52,447 nt of DNA, taken from positions 1-52,447 of the forward strand of contig JBEINZ010000002.1 of NCBI GenBank assembly GCA_040377825.1. Direction: 5' to 3'. Positions 25,466-33,840 of this stretch are shown here, piece by piece. The position numbers were made by a program, and so were the translations under genes. The stretch is from JBEINZ01 sp040377825 (GTDB lineage Bacteria; Pseudomonadota; Alphaproteobacteria; Rhizobiales; Ancalomicrobiaceae). Position 1 is the first letter of the stretch. Every line of letters begins with the position of its first letter. The notes under the pieces were generated by a model, which worked only from the letters and a program-made list of their open reading frames with translations, was not told where the DNA came from and searched no databases.

Positions 25466-26911
25466 ATGGCCGAGGCCGCACGTAACTACATCGCCGGCGA
25501 ATGGACCCCCGCCACGGATGTCGCGCCCGATATCAACCCCTCGAACACCGCCGATGTCGTCGGACTTTATCCCCGCGCCTCGGCGACTGATGCCGAACGC
25601 GCGATCGCGGCGGCCAAGGCGGCGTTTCCCGCCTGGAGTCGGTCGACGCCGCAGGAGCGCTATGACGTTTTGAAGCGTATTTCCGACGAGATCCTCGCTC
25701 GCAAGGACGAAATCGGCCGGATCCTGTCGCGCGAGGAGGGCAAGACCCTGCCCGAGGGCATCGGCGAGACGGTGCGCGCTGCGCAGATCTTCGCCTTTTT
25801 CGCCGGCGAATGCCTGCGGCTGACCGGCGAGACCGTGGCTTCCGTTCGTCCGGGCGTCGGCGTGGAGATGACCCGCGAGGCGGTCGGCGTCGTCGGGCTC
25901 ATCACGCCGTGGAATTTCCCAGTCGCGATCCCTGCTTGGAAGATCGCGCCGGCGCTCGCGCACGGCAATACGGTCGTGTTCAAGCCGGCCGATCTGGTGC
26001 CGGCGACCGCGCATGCCCTGTCCGAAATCATCGCGCGCGCGAGCCTGCCGGCCGGCGTGTTCAATCTGGTCATGGGGCGCGGCTCGGTGGTCGGGGAGAC
26101 AATCCTGCGCCACAAGGACGTTGCGGCGATCTCCTTCACCGGCTCGGTAGCGACAGGCCGAAAGGTGGCGCTTGCCGCGGTCGAGGCAAGCCCGATGAAG
26201 AAAATCCAGCTGGAAATGGGCGGCAAGAACCCGCTCGTCGTGCTCGACGACGCGGATTTGAAGACCGCCGTGGAATGCGCGGTCAACGGCGCGTTCTTTT
26301 CCACCGGCCAACGCTGCACGGCCTCCTCGCGGCTGATCGTGACCGACGGCATCCATGACCGCTTCGTCGACGCCGTCTCTGAGCGGATGAAGGGTCTCGT
26401 GGTCGACGATGCCTTAAAGCCGGGGACGCATATCGGTCCGGTCGTCGACGAATCCCAGCTCGATCAGGACCTGCGCTATGTCACGATCGGCAAGGACGAG
26501 GGCGCGACGCTTCATCTCGGCGGCGAGCGGCTGAACCGCGAGACGCCCGGCTTCTATATGGCGCCGGCGCTCTTTACCGGTGTCGACAATTCCATGCGCA
26601 TCGCGCGCGAGGAGATCTTCGGCCCGGTCGGCGTGGTGATCCGCGCCAAGGGCTACGACGAAGCGCTGGCGATCGCCAACGATACCGAGTTCGGCCTCTC
26701 CGCCGGCATATGCACGACGAGCCTGAAGCACGCCACGCATTTCAAGCGCAATTCCGAGGCCGGCATGGTCATGGTCAACCTGCCGACCGCCGGCGTCGAC
26801 TATCACGTCCCCTTCGGCGGCCGCAAAGGCTCCAGCTACGGCCCCCGCGAGCAGGGCGCCTATGCCAAGGAGTTCTATACGACCGTGAAAACCAGCTACA
26901 CGCTAGGCTAA
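25466..26911 (+). CDS. Aldehyde dehydrogenase, probable 2-oxoglutarate semialdehyde dehydrogenase
   Basis: This 481-residue NAD(P)-dependent aldehyde dehydrogenase has the complete catalytic set: N150 in ITPWNFP, E250 in QLEMGGKNP and C284 in STGQRCTASSR. The C-terminal VDYHVPFGGRKGSSYGPREQG is typical of a subgroup often linked to sugar-acid catabolism and annotated as 2-oxoglutarate (2,5-dioxovalerate) semialdehyde dehydrogenase. AGGAGC lies seven bases before ATG 25466. The neighbours support sugar-acid breakdown, but this reaction belongs to the non-phosphorylating route, not the kinase/aldolase one, so substrate is inferred only. Confidence 0.82.
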   Translation: MAEAARNYIAGEWTPATDVAPDINPSNTADVVGLYPRASATDAERAIAAAKAAFPAWSRSTPQERYDVLKRISDEILARKDEIGRILSREEGKTLPEGIGETVRAAQIFAFFAGECLRLTGETVASVRPGVGVEMTREAVGVVGLITPWNFPVAIPAWKIAPALAHGNTVVFKPADLVPATAHALSEIIARASLPAGVFNLVMGRGSVVGETILRHKDVAAISFTGSVATGRKVALAAVEASPMKKIQLEMGGKNPLVVLDDADLKTAVECAVNGAFFSTGQRCTASSRLIVTDGIHDRFVDAVSERMKGLVVDDALKPGTHIGPVVDESQLDQDLRYVTIGKDEGATLHLGGERLNRETPGFYMAPALFTGVDNSMRIAREEIFGPVGVVIRAKGYDEALAIANDTEFGLSAGICTTSLKHATHFKRNSEAGMVMVNLPTAGVDYHVPFGGRKGSSYGPREQGAYAKEFYTTVKTSYTLG

Positions 26912-26927
26912 CGCCGTTCGGCATTTT

Positions 26928-26951
26928 GGGTAGCGGCCCGTGCCGCTACCC
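26928..26951. terminator. Perfect hairpin between convergent genes
   Basis: GGGTAGCGGC, four bases, GCCGCTACCC form a perfect 10-base-pair stem. It straddles the end of the CoA-transferase gene (stop at 26946-26948) and follows the aldehyde dehydrogenase by 16 bases. There is no good T-run on either side, so it may be a transcript-end stabiliser or a weak bidirectional terminator. Confidence 0.45.
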
Positions 26952-28199
26952 GATCGCCCCCGAAGCCTTGATGGCGTCGATGCCGGCCTCGTCGAATTTC
27001 AGCACGTCCGCCAGGATCTCCATGGTGTGTTCGCCAAGGAGCGGAGAGCGGGTGACGTCGGTGGGGCTGTCGGAAAGTTTGATCGGGTTGCCGACCGAGA
27101 GATATTTTCCGCGCGCGGGGTGATCGACCTCCACGACGGTGCCTGTCGCGCGCAGCGACTCGTCCTCGGCGAGTTCCTTCATGGACAGGATCGGGCCGCA
27201 GGGTATGTCGTGGCGGTTCAGGATCTCCATCGCCTCGAACTTGTCCTTGGTCGAGGTCCAGGCCTCGATGCGGGCGAAGATCGCGTTGAGGCGCGGCAAG
27301 CGGACGGCGGGCGTGGCGTAGTCCGGATCGGTCTTCCAGGCGGGTTCACCGATCACGTCGCAGATCGCCTCCCAGACCGGGGCCTGGGTTATGAAATAGA
27401 TGTAGGCGTTCGGGTCGGTCTCCCAGCCCTTGCACTTTAGGATGCGCCCCGGCTGGCCGCCGCCGGAATCGTTGCCCGCGCGCGGAACGGCATCGCCGAA
27501 GGCTACGCCCTCGCCGAATTGGCTATACTCCTTGAGCGGACCATGGCCGAGGCGCTGCTGGTCGCGCAGCTTGACGCGGCACAAGTTCAAGACGCCGTCT
27601 TGCATGGCGCAGGTGACCTTCTGCCCCTTGCCGGTGGTCGTGCGCTGGAAAAGCGCGGTGACAATGCCGAGCGCCAGATGCAGCCCCGTGCCGGAATCGC
27701 CGATCTGCGCGCCCGTCACGAGCGGCACGTCGTCGCGAAACCCGGTCGTGGAAGCCGCGCCGCCGGTGCATTGGGCGACGTTCTCATAGACCTTGCAGTC
27801 CTCGTAGGGACCCGGGCCGAAGCCTTTGATCGAGGCCACGATCATGCCCGGATTGATCGCCTGGATGCGTTCCCAGCCGAACCCCATCCGATCGAGCACG
27901 CCGGGGGCGAAGTTCTCCACCAGCACGTCACATTCCTCGATCAGCCGCTCCAGAACGGTCTTGCCGTGGGCGTTCTTGGTGTCGAGTGTGATTGAGCGCT
28001 TGTTGTGGTTCAGCATCGTGAAATAGAGGCTGTCCACCTTCGGGATATCCTGCAGCTGGCCGCGCGTGATGTCGCCGACGCCCGGCCGCTCGACCTTGAT
28101 GACGTCCGCGCCGAACCAAGCCAGCAATTGCGTGCAGGTTGGACCCGACTGCACATGCGTGAAATCCAGTATGCGGACGCCTTCGAGGGCCTTGCCCAT
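26946..28199 (-). CDS. frc: CaiB/BaiF CoA-transferase, formyl-CoA:oxalate type
   Basis: This 417-residue class III CoA-transferase closely follows Oxalobacter formyl-CoA transferase in remembered sequence: LDFTHVQSGPTCTQLL, VDSLYFTMLNHNKRSI, KVYENVAQCTGGAA, IKLRDQQRL-like VKLRDQQRL and LKCKGWETD. The catalytic aspartate is D168 in GAQIGDSGTG, and the glycine loop SGGGQPG is present. The enzyme moves CoA from formyl-CoA to oxalate. It lies 65 bases downstream of the thiamine-diphosphate enzyme gene, the usual oxalate-degradation pairing. Activity on another hydroxy or keto acid is possible because that partner is not a classical oxalyl-CoA decarboxylase. Confidence 0.85.
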   Translation of the reverse strand: MGKALEGVRILDFTHVQSGPTCTQLLAWFGADVIKVERPGVGDITRGQLQDIPKVDSLYFTMLNHNKRSITLDTKNAHGKTVLERLIEECDVLVENFAPGVLDRMGFGWERIQAINPGMIVASIKGFGPGPYEDCKVYENVAQCTGGAASTTGFRDDVPLVTGAQIGDSGTGLHLALGIVTALFQRTTTGKGQKVTCAMQDGVLNLCRVKLRDQQRLGHGPLKEYSQFGEGVAFGDAVPRAGNDSGGGQPGRILKCKGWETDPNAYIYFITQAPVWEAICDVIGEPAWKTDPDYATPAVRLPRLNAIFARIEAWTSTKDKFEAMEILNRHDIPCGPILSMKELAEDESLRATGTVVEVDHPARGKYLSVGNPIKLSDSPTDVTRSPLLGEHTMEILADVLKFDEAGIDAIKASGAIG

Positions 28200-28264
28200 G
28201 ATCGATCTCCCGAAACGGGTCGTGCGGAGGGGGAAGCGGAGGATGCGGATGGAGCCGGTGGCGG

Positions 28265-30019
28265 CTACTTGTACATGGTCTGGTTCTTGGTGCCCGGCGC
28301 ATATTCGTTCGGGTCGACCCAGATGTTGACGACCGCCGAGCGGCCGGTCTTGGCGATCGCCTCGCGCGCGCGCCGCAGCGCCGGCTGGATCTGCGACGCC
28401 TCGCGCACCTCCTCGCCGTGATTGCCGAGCATATGCGCGAACTTGGCGAATTCGACGTCGCCGAGCTTATTGCCGACATTACCGCGCTGCGCGCCGTATT
28501 TGGCGATCTGGCCGTAGCGGATCTGGTTCATGGCCGAGTTGTTGCCGATGACGGCGAGATAGGGCGCGCTGAACCGGTCGCAGCTTTCCATGTCGAATGC
28601 GGTCATGGAGAAGGCGCCGTCGCCGTAATAGCAAAGCACCTCCTTATGGGGATGCGCGAGCTTGGCGGCGAGCGCGAAGCCGGTGCCAACACCGAGCGAC
28701 CCGAGCGCGCCCGGATCCATCCACTGGCCGGGGTTGCGCGGACGCACGGCCTGCGCGGAGATCGTCACCACGTCGCCGCCGTCGCCGATATAGACCGTGT
28801 CCTCGCCGAGGAATTCATTCAGTTCGTAAGCGACCCGATAGGGATGGATCGGATTCTGGTCGGATTTCAGAAGCGGCAGCACCTTGTCGTAGGCGACGGC
28901 CTCTTCCCGGGCCAGCATCTCCATCCATTGCTTGCGCAGCGCGCGCTTGCCCCGGTCTATCCGAGCCGAGGCAGCCGCGAGGACGGCCGCGAGAATGGCG
29001 CCGGGATCGCCGACGAGGCCGAGGTCGATGTCCCGGTTTTTGCCGACGGTGCGATAGTCCATATCGATCTGGACGAGCGTCAGGTCCTTGGAAATACGCT
29101 TGCCGTAGCCCATGCGGAAATCGAACGGGGTGCCGACGATGATCAGAAGGTCGGCCTTGGCGAAGGCGAGCGAGCGCGTGCGGTCGAAATGATGGGGATC
29201 GCCTGATGGAAGCAGGCCACGGCTCGCGCCGTTGAAATAGCCGGGCACGTCAAGGCCGCGCAGCAAGGCGATCGCCTCCTCGTGGCCGCGCGCGGTCCAA
29301 ACCTGCTGGCCATAGAGGATCGCCGGCCGCTCCGAGGCAACGAGGAGATCGGCGAGGCGCTCGACATCGGTGGGATCGCCGAGCGAACGGGTGGACGCGC
29401 GGTAATGTCCCGGCTTCGGAATGACGGCTTTCTCGATCGGGATCTCTCGGTCGAGCACATCGCGCGGAATCTCGAGATAGGAGGGCCCGGGCGCGCCGTT
29501 GAAGCTCTCGCGCGCGGCCATGGCGATCATGTCCGCGATCCGCTCGGTCGCGGGCACGCCGGCGGCGAACTTGGTGATCGGCTGCATCATGTCGACATGC
29601 GGCAGGTCTTGCAGCGACCCCATCTTGTGCTGGGTCAGCGCGCCCTGGCCGCCGATATGCAGGATAGGACTTTCGGACCGAAAGGCGGTCGCCACGCCGG
29701 TCACCGCGTTGGTGCAGCCCGGGCCGGCGGTCGTCACGACACAGCCAAGCTTTCCCGTCTGGCGCGCGTAGCCGTCGGCGGCGTGGGCGGCGACCTGCTC
29801 GTGGCGGACGTCGATAATGCGGATGCCCTCGTCGAGGCAACCGTCGTAGATGTCAATGATGTGCCCGCCGCAAAGCGTGAAGATCGTATCCACGCCCTCG
29901 TTCCTAAGCGCCTTGGCGACCAGACGGCCGCCGGAAATCACCCCCGCGTCGCGGCTTTTGGCCTTCAGCGTATCCTCCGCCGTCGTGATCGCGTTCGGCT
30001 CGGATACGCTCATTGACAT
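28265..30019 (-). CDS. Thiamine-diphosphate acyl-CoA lyase/decarboxylase (oxalyl-CoA decarboxylase-like)
   Basis: This 584-residue enzyme of the acetolactate-synthase superfamily has the cofactor-activating glutamate E74 in VRHEQVAAHAADGYAR. Its ThDP/Mg site is GDGAFSMTAFDMESC ending in GNNSAMN. The family includes acetolactate synthase, oxalyl-CoA decarboxylase and 2-hydroxyacyl-CoA lyase. The adjacent formyl-CoA:oxalate-type transferase argues for oxalyl-CoA decarboxylation or 2-hydroxyacyl-CoA cleavage, both of which yield formyl-CoA. The sequence differs clearly from Oxalobacter Oxc, and its C-terminus (YAPGTKNQTMYK) resembles ones seen in lyase-like members. GGAG sits eight bases before ATG 30019. 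It is first in a two-gene operon. Confidence 0.75.
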   Translation of the reverse strand: MSMSVSEPNAITTAEDTLKAKSRDAGVISGGRLVAKALRNEGVDTIFTLCGGHIIDIYDGCLDEGIRIIDVRHEQVAAHAADGYARQTGKLGCVVTTAGPGCTNAVTGVATAFRSESPILHIGGQGALTQHKMGSLQDLPHVDMMQPITKFAAGVPATERIADMIAMAARESFNGAPGPSYLEIPRDVLDREIPIEKAVIPKPGHYRASTRSLGDPTDVERLADLLVASERPAILYGQQVWTARGHEEAIALLRGLDVPGYFNGASRGLLPSGDPHHFDRTRSLAFAKADLLIIVGTPFDFRMGYGKRISKDLTLVQIDMDYRTVGKNRDIDLGLVGDPGAILAAVLAAASARIDRGKRALRKQWMEMLAREEAVAYDKVLPLLKSDQNPIHPYRVAYELNEFLGEDTVYIGDGGDVVTISAQAVRPRNPGQWMDPGALGSLGVGTGFALAAKLAHPHKEVLCYYGDGAFSMTAFDMESCDRFSAPYLAVIGNNSAMNQIRYGQIAKYGAQRGNVGNKLGDVEFAKFAHMLGNHGEEVREASQIQPALRRAREAIAKTGRSAVVNIWVDPNEYAPGTKNQTMYK

Positions 30020-30201
30020 AGTTATTTCTCCCGGCGGCGATTGTCTTGCTTCGGATGGCTACGCCCGCCCCATCGGGCCGGAACGGGAGGAAAATCGCAA
30101 GCACGTTTTCAGGTTTCGATGGTCAAACCCACGAAGACCTTAACGATAGGGGCGAGTCCCGCGTCAAGAGCGCACGATCAAATTGCCGGCAAGATTTGCG
30201 C

Positions 30202-31821
30202 TCAATGCCGGAAGTGGCGCATCCCCGTGAAGACCATGGCGATACCAGCCGCGTCGGCCGCTTCAACGACCTCGTTATCGCGCAAGGATCCGCCGGGCTG
30301 GATGACCGCTGTCGCGCCAGCCGCGACAAGGGTTTCAAGCCCGTCGGCAAAGGGAAAGAATGCGTCGGAGGCCGCGACCGAGCCGACGGTCAGCGGCGCG
30401 GACAGGCCCTCGGCCTCGGCGGCGTCGACGGCCTTGCGCGCGGCGATACGCGCAGCGTCAACCCGGCTCATCTGGCCCGCTCCGATGCCGACCGTCGCGC
30501 GATCCTTGACAAAGACGATCGCGTTCGATTTCACGTGCTTCACGACACGGAAGGCGAAGGCGAGATCGGCGGCCTCCGCCTCGGAGGGAACCCGCGCGGT
30601 CGCGACCTTCAGATCGAGATCCTCAACCCGGCCGAAATCCCGGGTTTGGACCAAGAACCCCCCGGCAACTTGACGAAACGTGAGATCGCTTTCCCCCGGC
30701 CTCGGCAGGCCGCCGGCAAGCAAGAGCCGCAGGTTGCTCTTTGCGGCAACGATGGCCAAGGCCTCGTCGGTCGCGTCGGGCGCGATGATGACCTCAGTGA
30801 AGATCTTCACGATTTCGCGCGCCGCTTCGGCATCAAGCGTCCGGTTCAGCGCGACGACCCCGCCGAAGGCCGAGACCGGATCGCAGCGCAGGGCTTTCAG
30901 GTAGGCGTCCTTGAGTATCGCGCCCTCCGCGACGCCGCACGGATTGGCATGCTTGATGATCGCGACGGCGGCCGTGCGCGCCGGATCGAATTCGGCGACC
31001 AGTTCATAGGCCGCGTCGGTATCGTTGATGTTGTTGTAGGACAGTTGCTTGCCCTGGACCTGCCGCGCGGTGGCGACGCCCGGCCGCTTGGCGTCCGACC
31101 GGTAGAAGGCCGCATGCTGGTGCGGATTCTCGCCATAGCGAAGCACCTCGGCCAAGGTGCCGCCGAACGCGCGGCGGGACGGTTCGGGGGCACCCAGTTG
31201 TTCGGCGAGCCAATTGGAAATCGCCGCGTCGTAGGTCGCGGTCAGCGCGAAAGCTTCAAGCGCGAGGCGCTTGCGCAGCGTGAGCCGTGTCGCGCCGGCA
31301 ATGGCGGCCAGTTCCTCGAGCAAGGTGCCGTACTGGCTGGGATCGACCACGACCGCCACGCCGGCATGGTTTTTGGCCGCGGCACGGATCATCGCCGGAC
31401 CGCCGATGTCGATGTTTTCGATCGCGGTCGCCCAGTCGTCCGTGCGGGCGACCGTGGCGGCGAACGGGTAGAGATTGACCACCAAGAGGTCGATCGCGAC
31501 GATGCCGTGCTCGGCCATGGCGGCGGCATGGGCGGCGTTGCCGCGTACCGCCAGAAGGCCGCCATGGATCTTGGGGTGAAGCGTCTTCAGCCGCCCGTCC
31601 ATCATTTCAGGAAAGCCAGTGACAGCCGACACCTCGGTAAACGTGAGCCCCGCGTCGCCCAGCGCCTTGGCCGTTCCGCCGCCGGTCGAAATCAGCTCCA
31701 CGCCATGGGCGACGAGCGCCCGCGCGAAGTCCGCAAGGCCAGACTTGTCGGAGACGGAGATGAGCGCCCGCTTAACGACAACCCGGTCGGGCGGCTCGAT
31801 CGACTGGGCTTCGACGGACAT
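30202..31821 (-). CDS. purH: Bifunctional AICAR formyltransferase/IMP cyclohydrolase
   Basis: This 539-residue enzyme does the last two steps of IMP synthesis. The N-terminal MGS-like cyclohydrolase domain begins KRALISVSDKSGLADFARAL and contains STGGGTAKAL and GFPEMMDGRLKTLHP. The C-terminal formyltransferase shows LRYGENPHQHAAFY and KHANPCGVAEG. Length is standard. Its neighbour upstream is the heparinase-like gene, an order common in Hyphomicrobiales. ATG 31821 begins after a short spacer of 94 bases. Confidence 0.97.
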   Translation of the reverse strand: MSVEAQSIEPPDRVVVKRALISVSDKSGLADFARALVAHGVELISTGGGTAKALGDAGLTFTEVSAVTGFPEMMDGRLKTLHPKIHGGLLAVRGNAAHAAAMAEHGIVAIDLLVVNLYPFAATVARTDDWATAIENIDIGGPAMIRAAAKNHAGVAVVVDPSQYGTLLEELAAIAGATRLTLRKRLALEAFALTATYDAAISNWLAEQLGAPEPSRRAFGGTLAEVLRYGENPHQHAAFYRSDAKRPGVATARQVQGKQLSYNNINDTDAAYELVAEFDPARTAAVAIIKHANPCGVAEGAILKDAYLKALRCDPVSAFGGVVALNRTLDAEAAREIVKIFTEVIIAPDATDEALAIVAAKSNLRLLLAGGLPRPGESDLTFRQVAGGFLVQTRDFGRVEDLDLKVATARVPSEAEAADLAFAFRVVKHVKSNAIVFVKDRATVGIGAGQMSRVDAARIAARKAVDAAEAEGLSAPLTVGSVAASDAFFPFADGLETLVAAGATAVIQPGGSLRDNEVVEAADAAGIAMVFTGMRHFRH

Positions 31822-31915
31822 GAGACGGCTCCGGCTGTTTGGGATTGCAGCCGGCGGGTATCATGAAACGCCGCCACCCTCAACCGCGAGCGGAAGCGAC
31901 TTCGGTGACTGGTCG

Positions 31916-33628
31916 TCACGTTCGTCGTCTCAGGTCGATCGGGTCGGCGGCGCGCAGAAATGTCCAACGTACCTCGCCGGCGCCCTCGCCGGACAGAACA
32001 AGTTGTTGAGCCGGCTTGGGGCCGTGCGGATCGGCGAGGAACACCGAATCGGCGACCGTAAGCGGCGCGCCGTCTGCATGAAATTCCCAGCCCTCGCCAT
32101 CAGGCGCGAGCAGGATCGCCGCGCCGGTTGGGAGCAACGAGATCTTGATCAACGGATGCAGATGAAAGCGAACAGCAAACCCGCCGATGCCAGGCGCGGT
32201 TCGTCCCGGTTGGCGCACCAGCCGGTCGCGTCCGTCGATCCGATCGCCACTCGCCGACATCCGTATCGTCCGCTCGTGCCTTAAGCCGACATCGGCGATA
32301 TAACCATCATGCGCCGCAATGACGGCCACGGAGCCGCCATGCTCTTGCCGATCGACGGTAACCTTGCGTGGCCCGGCCACGATCGTTGGGCCGACGATCC
32401 GTTCCAGCAATCCATTGGCAAACCGCGCGGAGGATAGTCGCCCGACCATCAAGGTCGAATGCGCGGCAGTCGCCCGCGCGATCCGCCGCCAGGCTTCGCG
32501 CGAGCGCGCCGCGGCGCCGCAATTGACGACGAATCGCGTGGCGCCGCTGGAAAACTCGAACGACAAGGTGCCGGCGTGGGCATCGTGAGCGTATCGCGGC
32601 GGCGGCGGCGCCCCGCAATCCATGATGACGACGGTTCTGCCGCCCTCCAGTCGTTGATAGCCGGAATGCGGCGCGTTGCCCGGCGGCTTGCCGTGCGCGT
32701 CGTCATGCGCCAGCACGGTCGCGATCTGGTCGAGCGGCACGGCGCTCGCGCCATTGAACAAGGCCAACATGCCGTCAGCATGGCGGAAGAAGCGAAGCAG
32801 ATGCATCATCCGATCCACCGCATTCATGACTCCCCGGGAAACCGGGATTCCCCGAGCCGCCTGGGCTTGGCGAACCGGCAGAAGATCGACGAGGATCTCC
32901 ACAATCGCGCTCGGGTCGCGTCCGATATGTCCGCCATCGGGGAAGATTTGCCGCGCCAGTTCCGCGTCCAGGCGATCGAGCAGGTGCTTCTGATAACGCC
33001 TAAAGCTGTCGACGGAGACGGCAAGCGCAACGAGCGCAATCAGCACCTTCAAACGCACGAGCCCGTTCGGCGCTGTTTCGACGCGGATGAAAATCTTGCG
33101 AAAGTGCCGTGTAACCGTACGAAGAAACCGCCGATAAAACCGCCCGTCGCAGCCGTCGAGCAGCATCGGCGATTGTGCGAGAAAGGCAAGAATACGCCGG
33201 GCGGCGACGTCCGGTTCCCAGGCATGCGCCGAACGGCGGCCGCCGGTTTTCATCCAATCGTCGACGAGAGCGCGGGCGTTCGAACGCGCGATTGCCGTAT
33301 CGGCGACCCTGAGATGGCGCAACCAACCGAAGCCTTGCAGCGCGCGCGCCCATTCCTGCGAAGGCGGCTCCATCTCGAAGGGCGATGCGCCGTGGGTCTC
33401 CACCACCCGGCCGGCAAACGCGAAACGGCCCGCGTAGATCTCATCGGCGAAGGTTGGATCTCCAGTGCGAATATCCTGCGGCGCGACAGCCACCCGATCG
33501 GCGGTCGGACCCGAGGACAACATCGCCCATCGGCCAAGCCGTCGAACCCGGCCGAGCAGAGCGCGGCCGGCCACAACCGCGACGAGGCCGATGGCCCTCG
33601 CCCCAAGGTCGCCGTCCAGTACGGACAT
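31916..33628 (-). CDS. Heparinase II/III family protein
   Basis: This roughly 570-residue protein has the N-terminal helical toroid (HLRVADTAIARSNARALVDDWM, AWEPDVAARRILAFLAQSP) and the C-terminal beta-rich heparinase II/III domain (SGYQRLEGGRTVVIMDCG, HAHAGTLSFEFSSGATRFVVNCG). Such genes are conserved next to rsmB and purH in Hyphomicrobiales, and the substrate is not known; a cell-envelope or extracellular acidic glycan is likely. I see no clear signal peptide. ATG 33628 has AAGG about ten bases upstream; GTG 33646 is an alternative start. Repeat copy E begins 26 bases upstream of the chosen start. Confidence 0.85.
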   Translation of the reverse strand: MSVLDGDLGARAIGLVAVVAGRALLGRVRRLGRWAMLSSGPTADRVAVAPQDIRTGDPTFADEIYAGRFAFAGRVVETHGASPFEMEPPSQEWARALQGFGWLRHLRVADTAIARSNARALVDDWMKTGGRRSAHAWEPDVAARRILAFLAQSPMLLDGCDGRFYRRFLRTVTRHFRKIFIRVETAPNGLVRLKVLIALVALAVSVDSFRRYQKHLLDRLDAELARQIFPDGGHIGRDPSAIVEILVDLLPVRQAQAARGIPVSRGVMNAVDRMMHLLRFFRHADGMLALFNGASAVPLDQIATVLAHDDAHGKPPGNAPHSGYQRLEGGRTVVIMDCGAPPPPRYAHDAHAGTLSFEFSSGATRFVVNCGAAARSREAWRRIARATAAHSTLMVGRLSSARFANGLLERIVGPTIVAGPRKVTVDRQEHGGSVAVIAAHDGYIADVGLRHERTIRMSASGDRIDGRDRLVRQPGRTAPGIGGFAVRFHLHPLIKISLLPTGAAILLAPDGEGWEFHADGAPLTVADSVFLADPHGPKPAQQLVLSGEGAGEVRWTFLRAADPIDLRRRT

Positions 33629-33653
33629 CGAAGACTTGCCCTTCACACTCGCT

Positions 33654-33769
33654 TAGAGCCTGTCCCGTTCGGATCGAAGCGATCCGAATGAAAAGGACCG
33701 GCTCACGCTATTCACTCAGAAGCAATTTCTCATCGATCGGATGCAGCCATACGATCGGGACATGCCCTA
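33654..33769 (-). repeat. RIME-like intergenic element, copy E
   Basis: Reverse orientation. On the plus strand it begins TTAGAGCCTGTCCCGTTCGG and runs through palindrome 2 to GGACCGGCTC. Palindrome 1 follows (GAAGCAATTTCTCATCGATC ... CGATCGGGACATGCCC), its outer arm diverged. The right end reads inward as ATAGGGC. It lies in the rsmB-to-heparinase gap and probably falls in the 5' leader of the heparinase gene. Confidence 0.9.
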
Positions 33770-33840
33770 TCCGGCGCGGTGTTGCCGAATCACCTGGGTC
33801 ATCGCGGCATCACAGTGTGGTCGATTTTTCGGCCGGTTGC

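Noticed and set aside
30046..31866. 606-codon open frame antisense to purH
   Set aside because: Purine enzyme motifs are all on the minus strand; the antisense product is arginine/glycine-rich with no recognisable domain.
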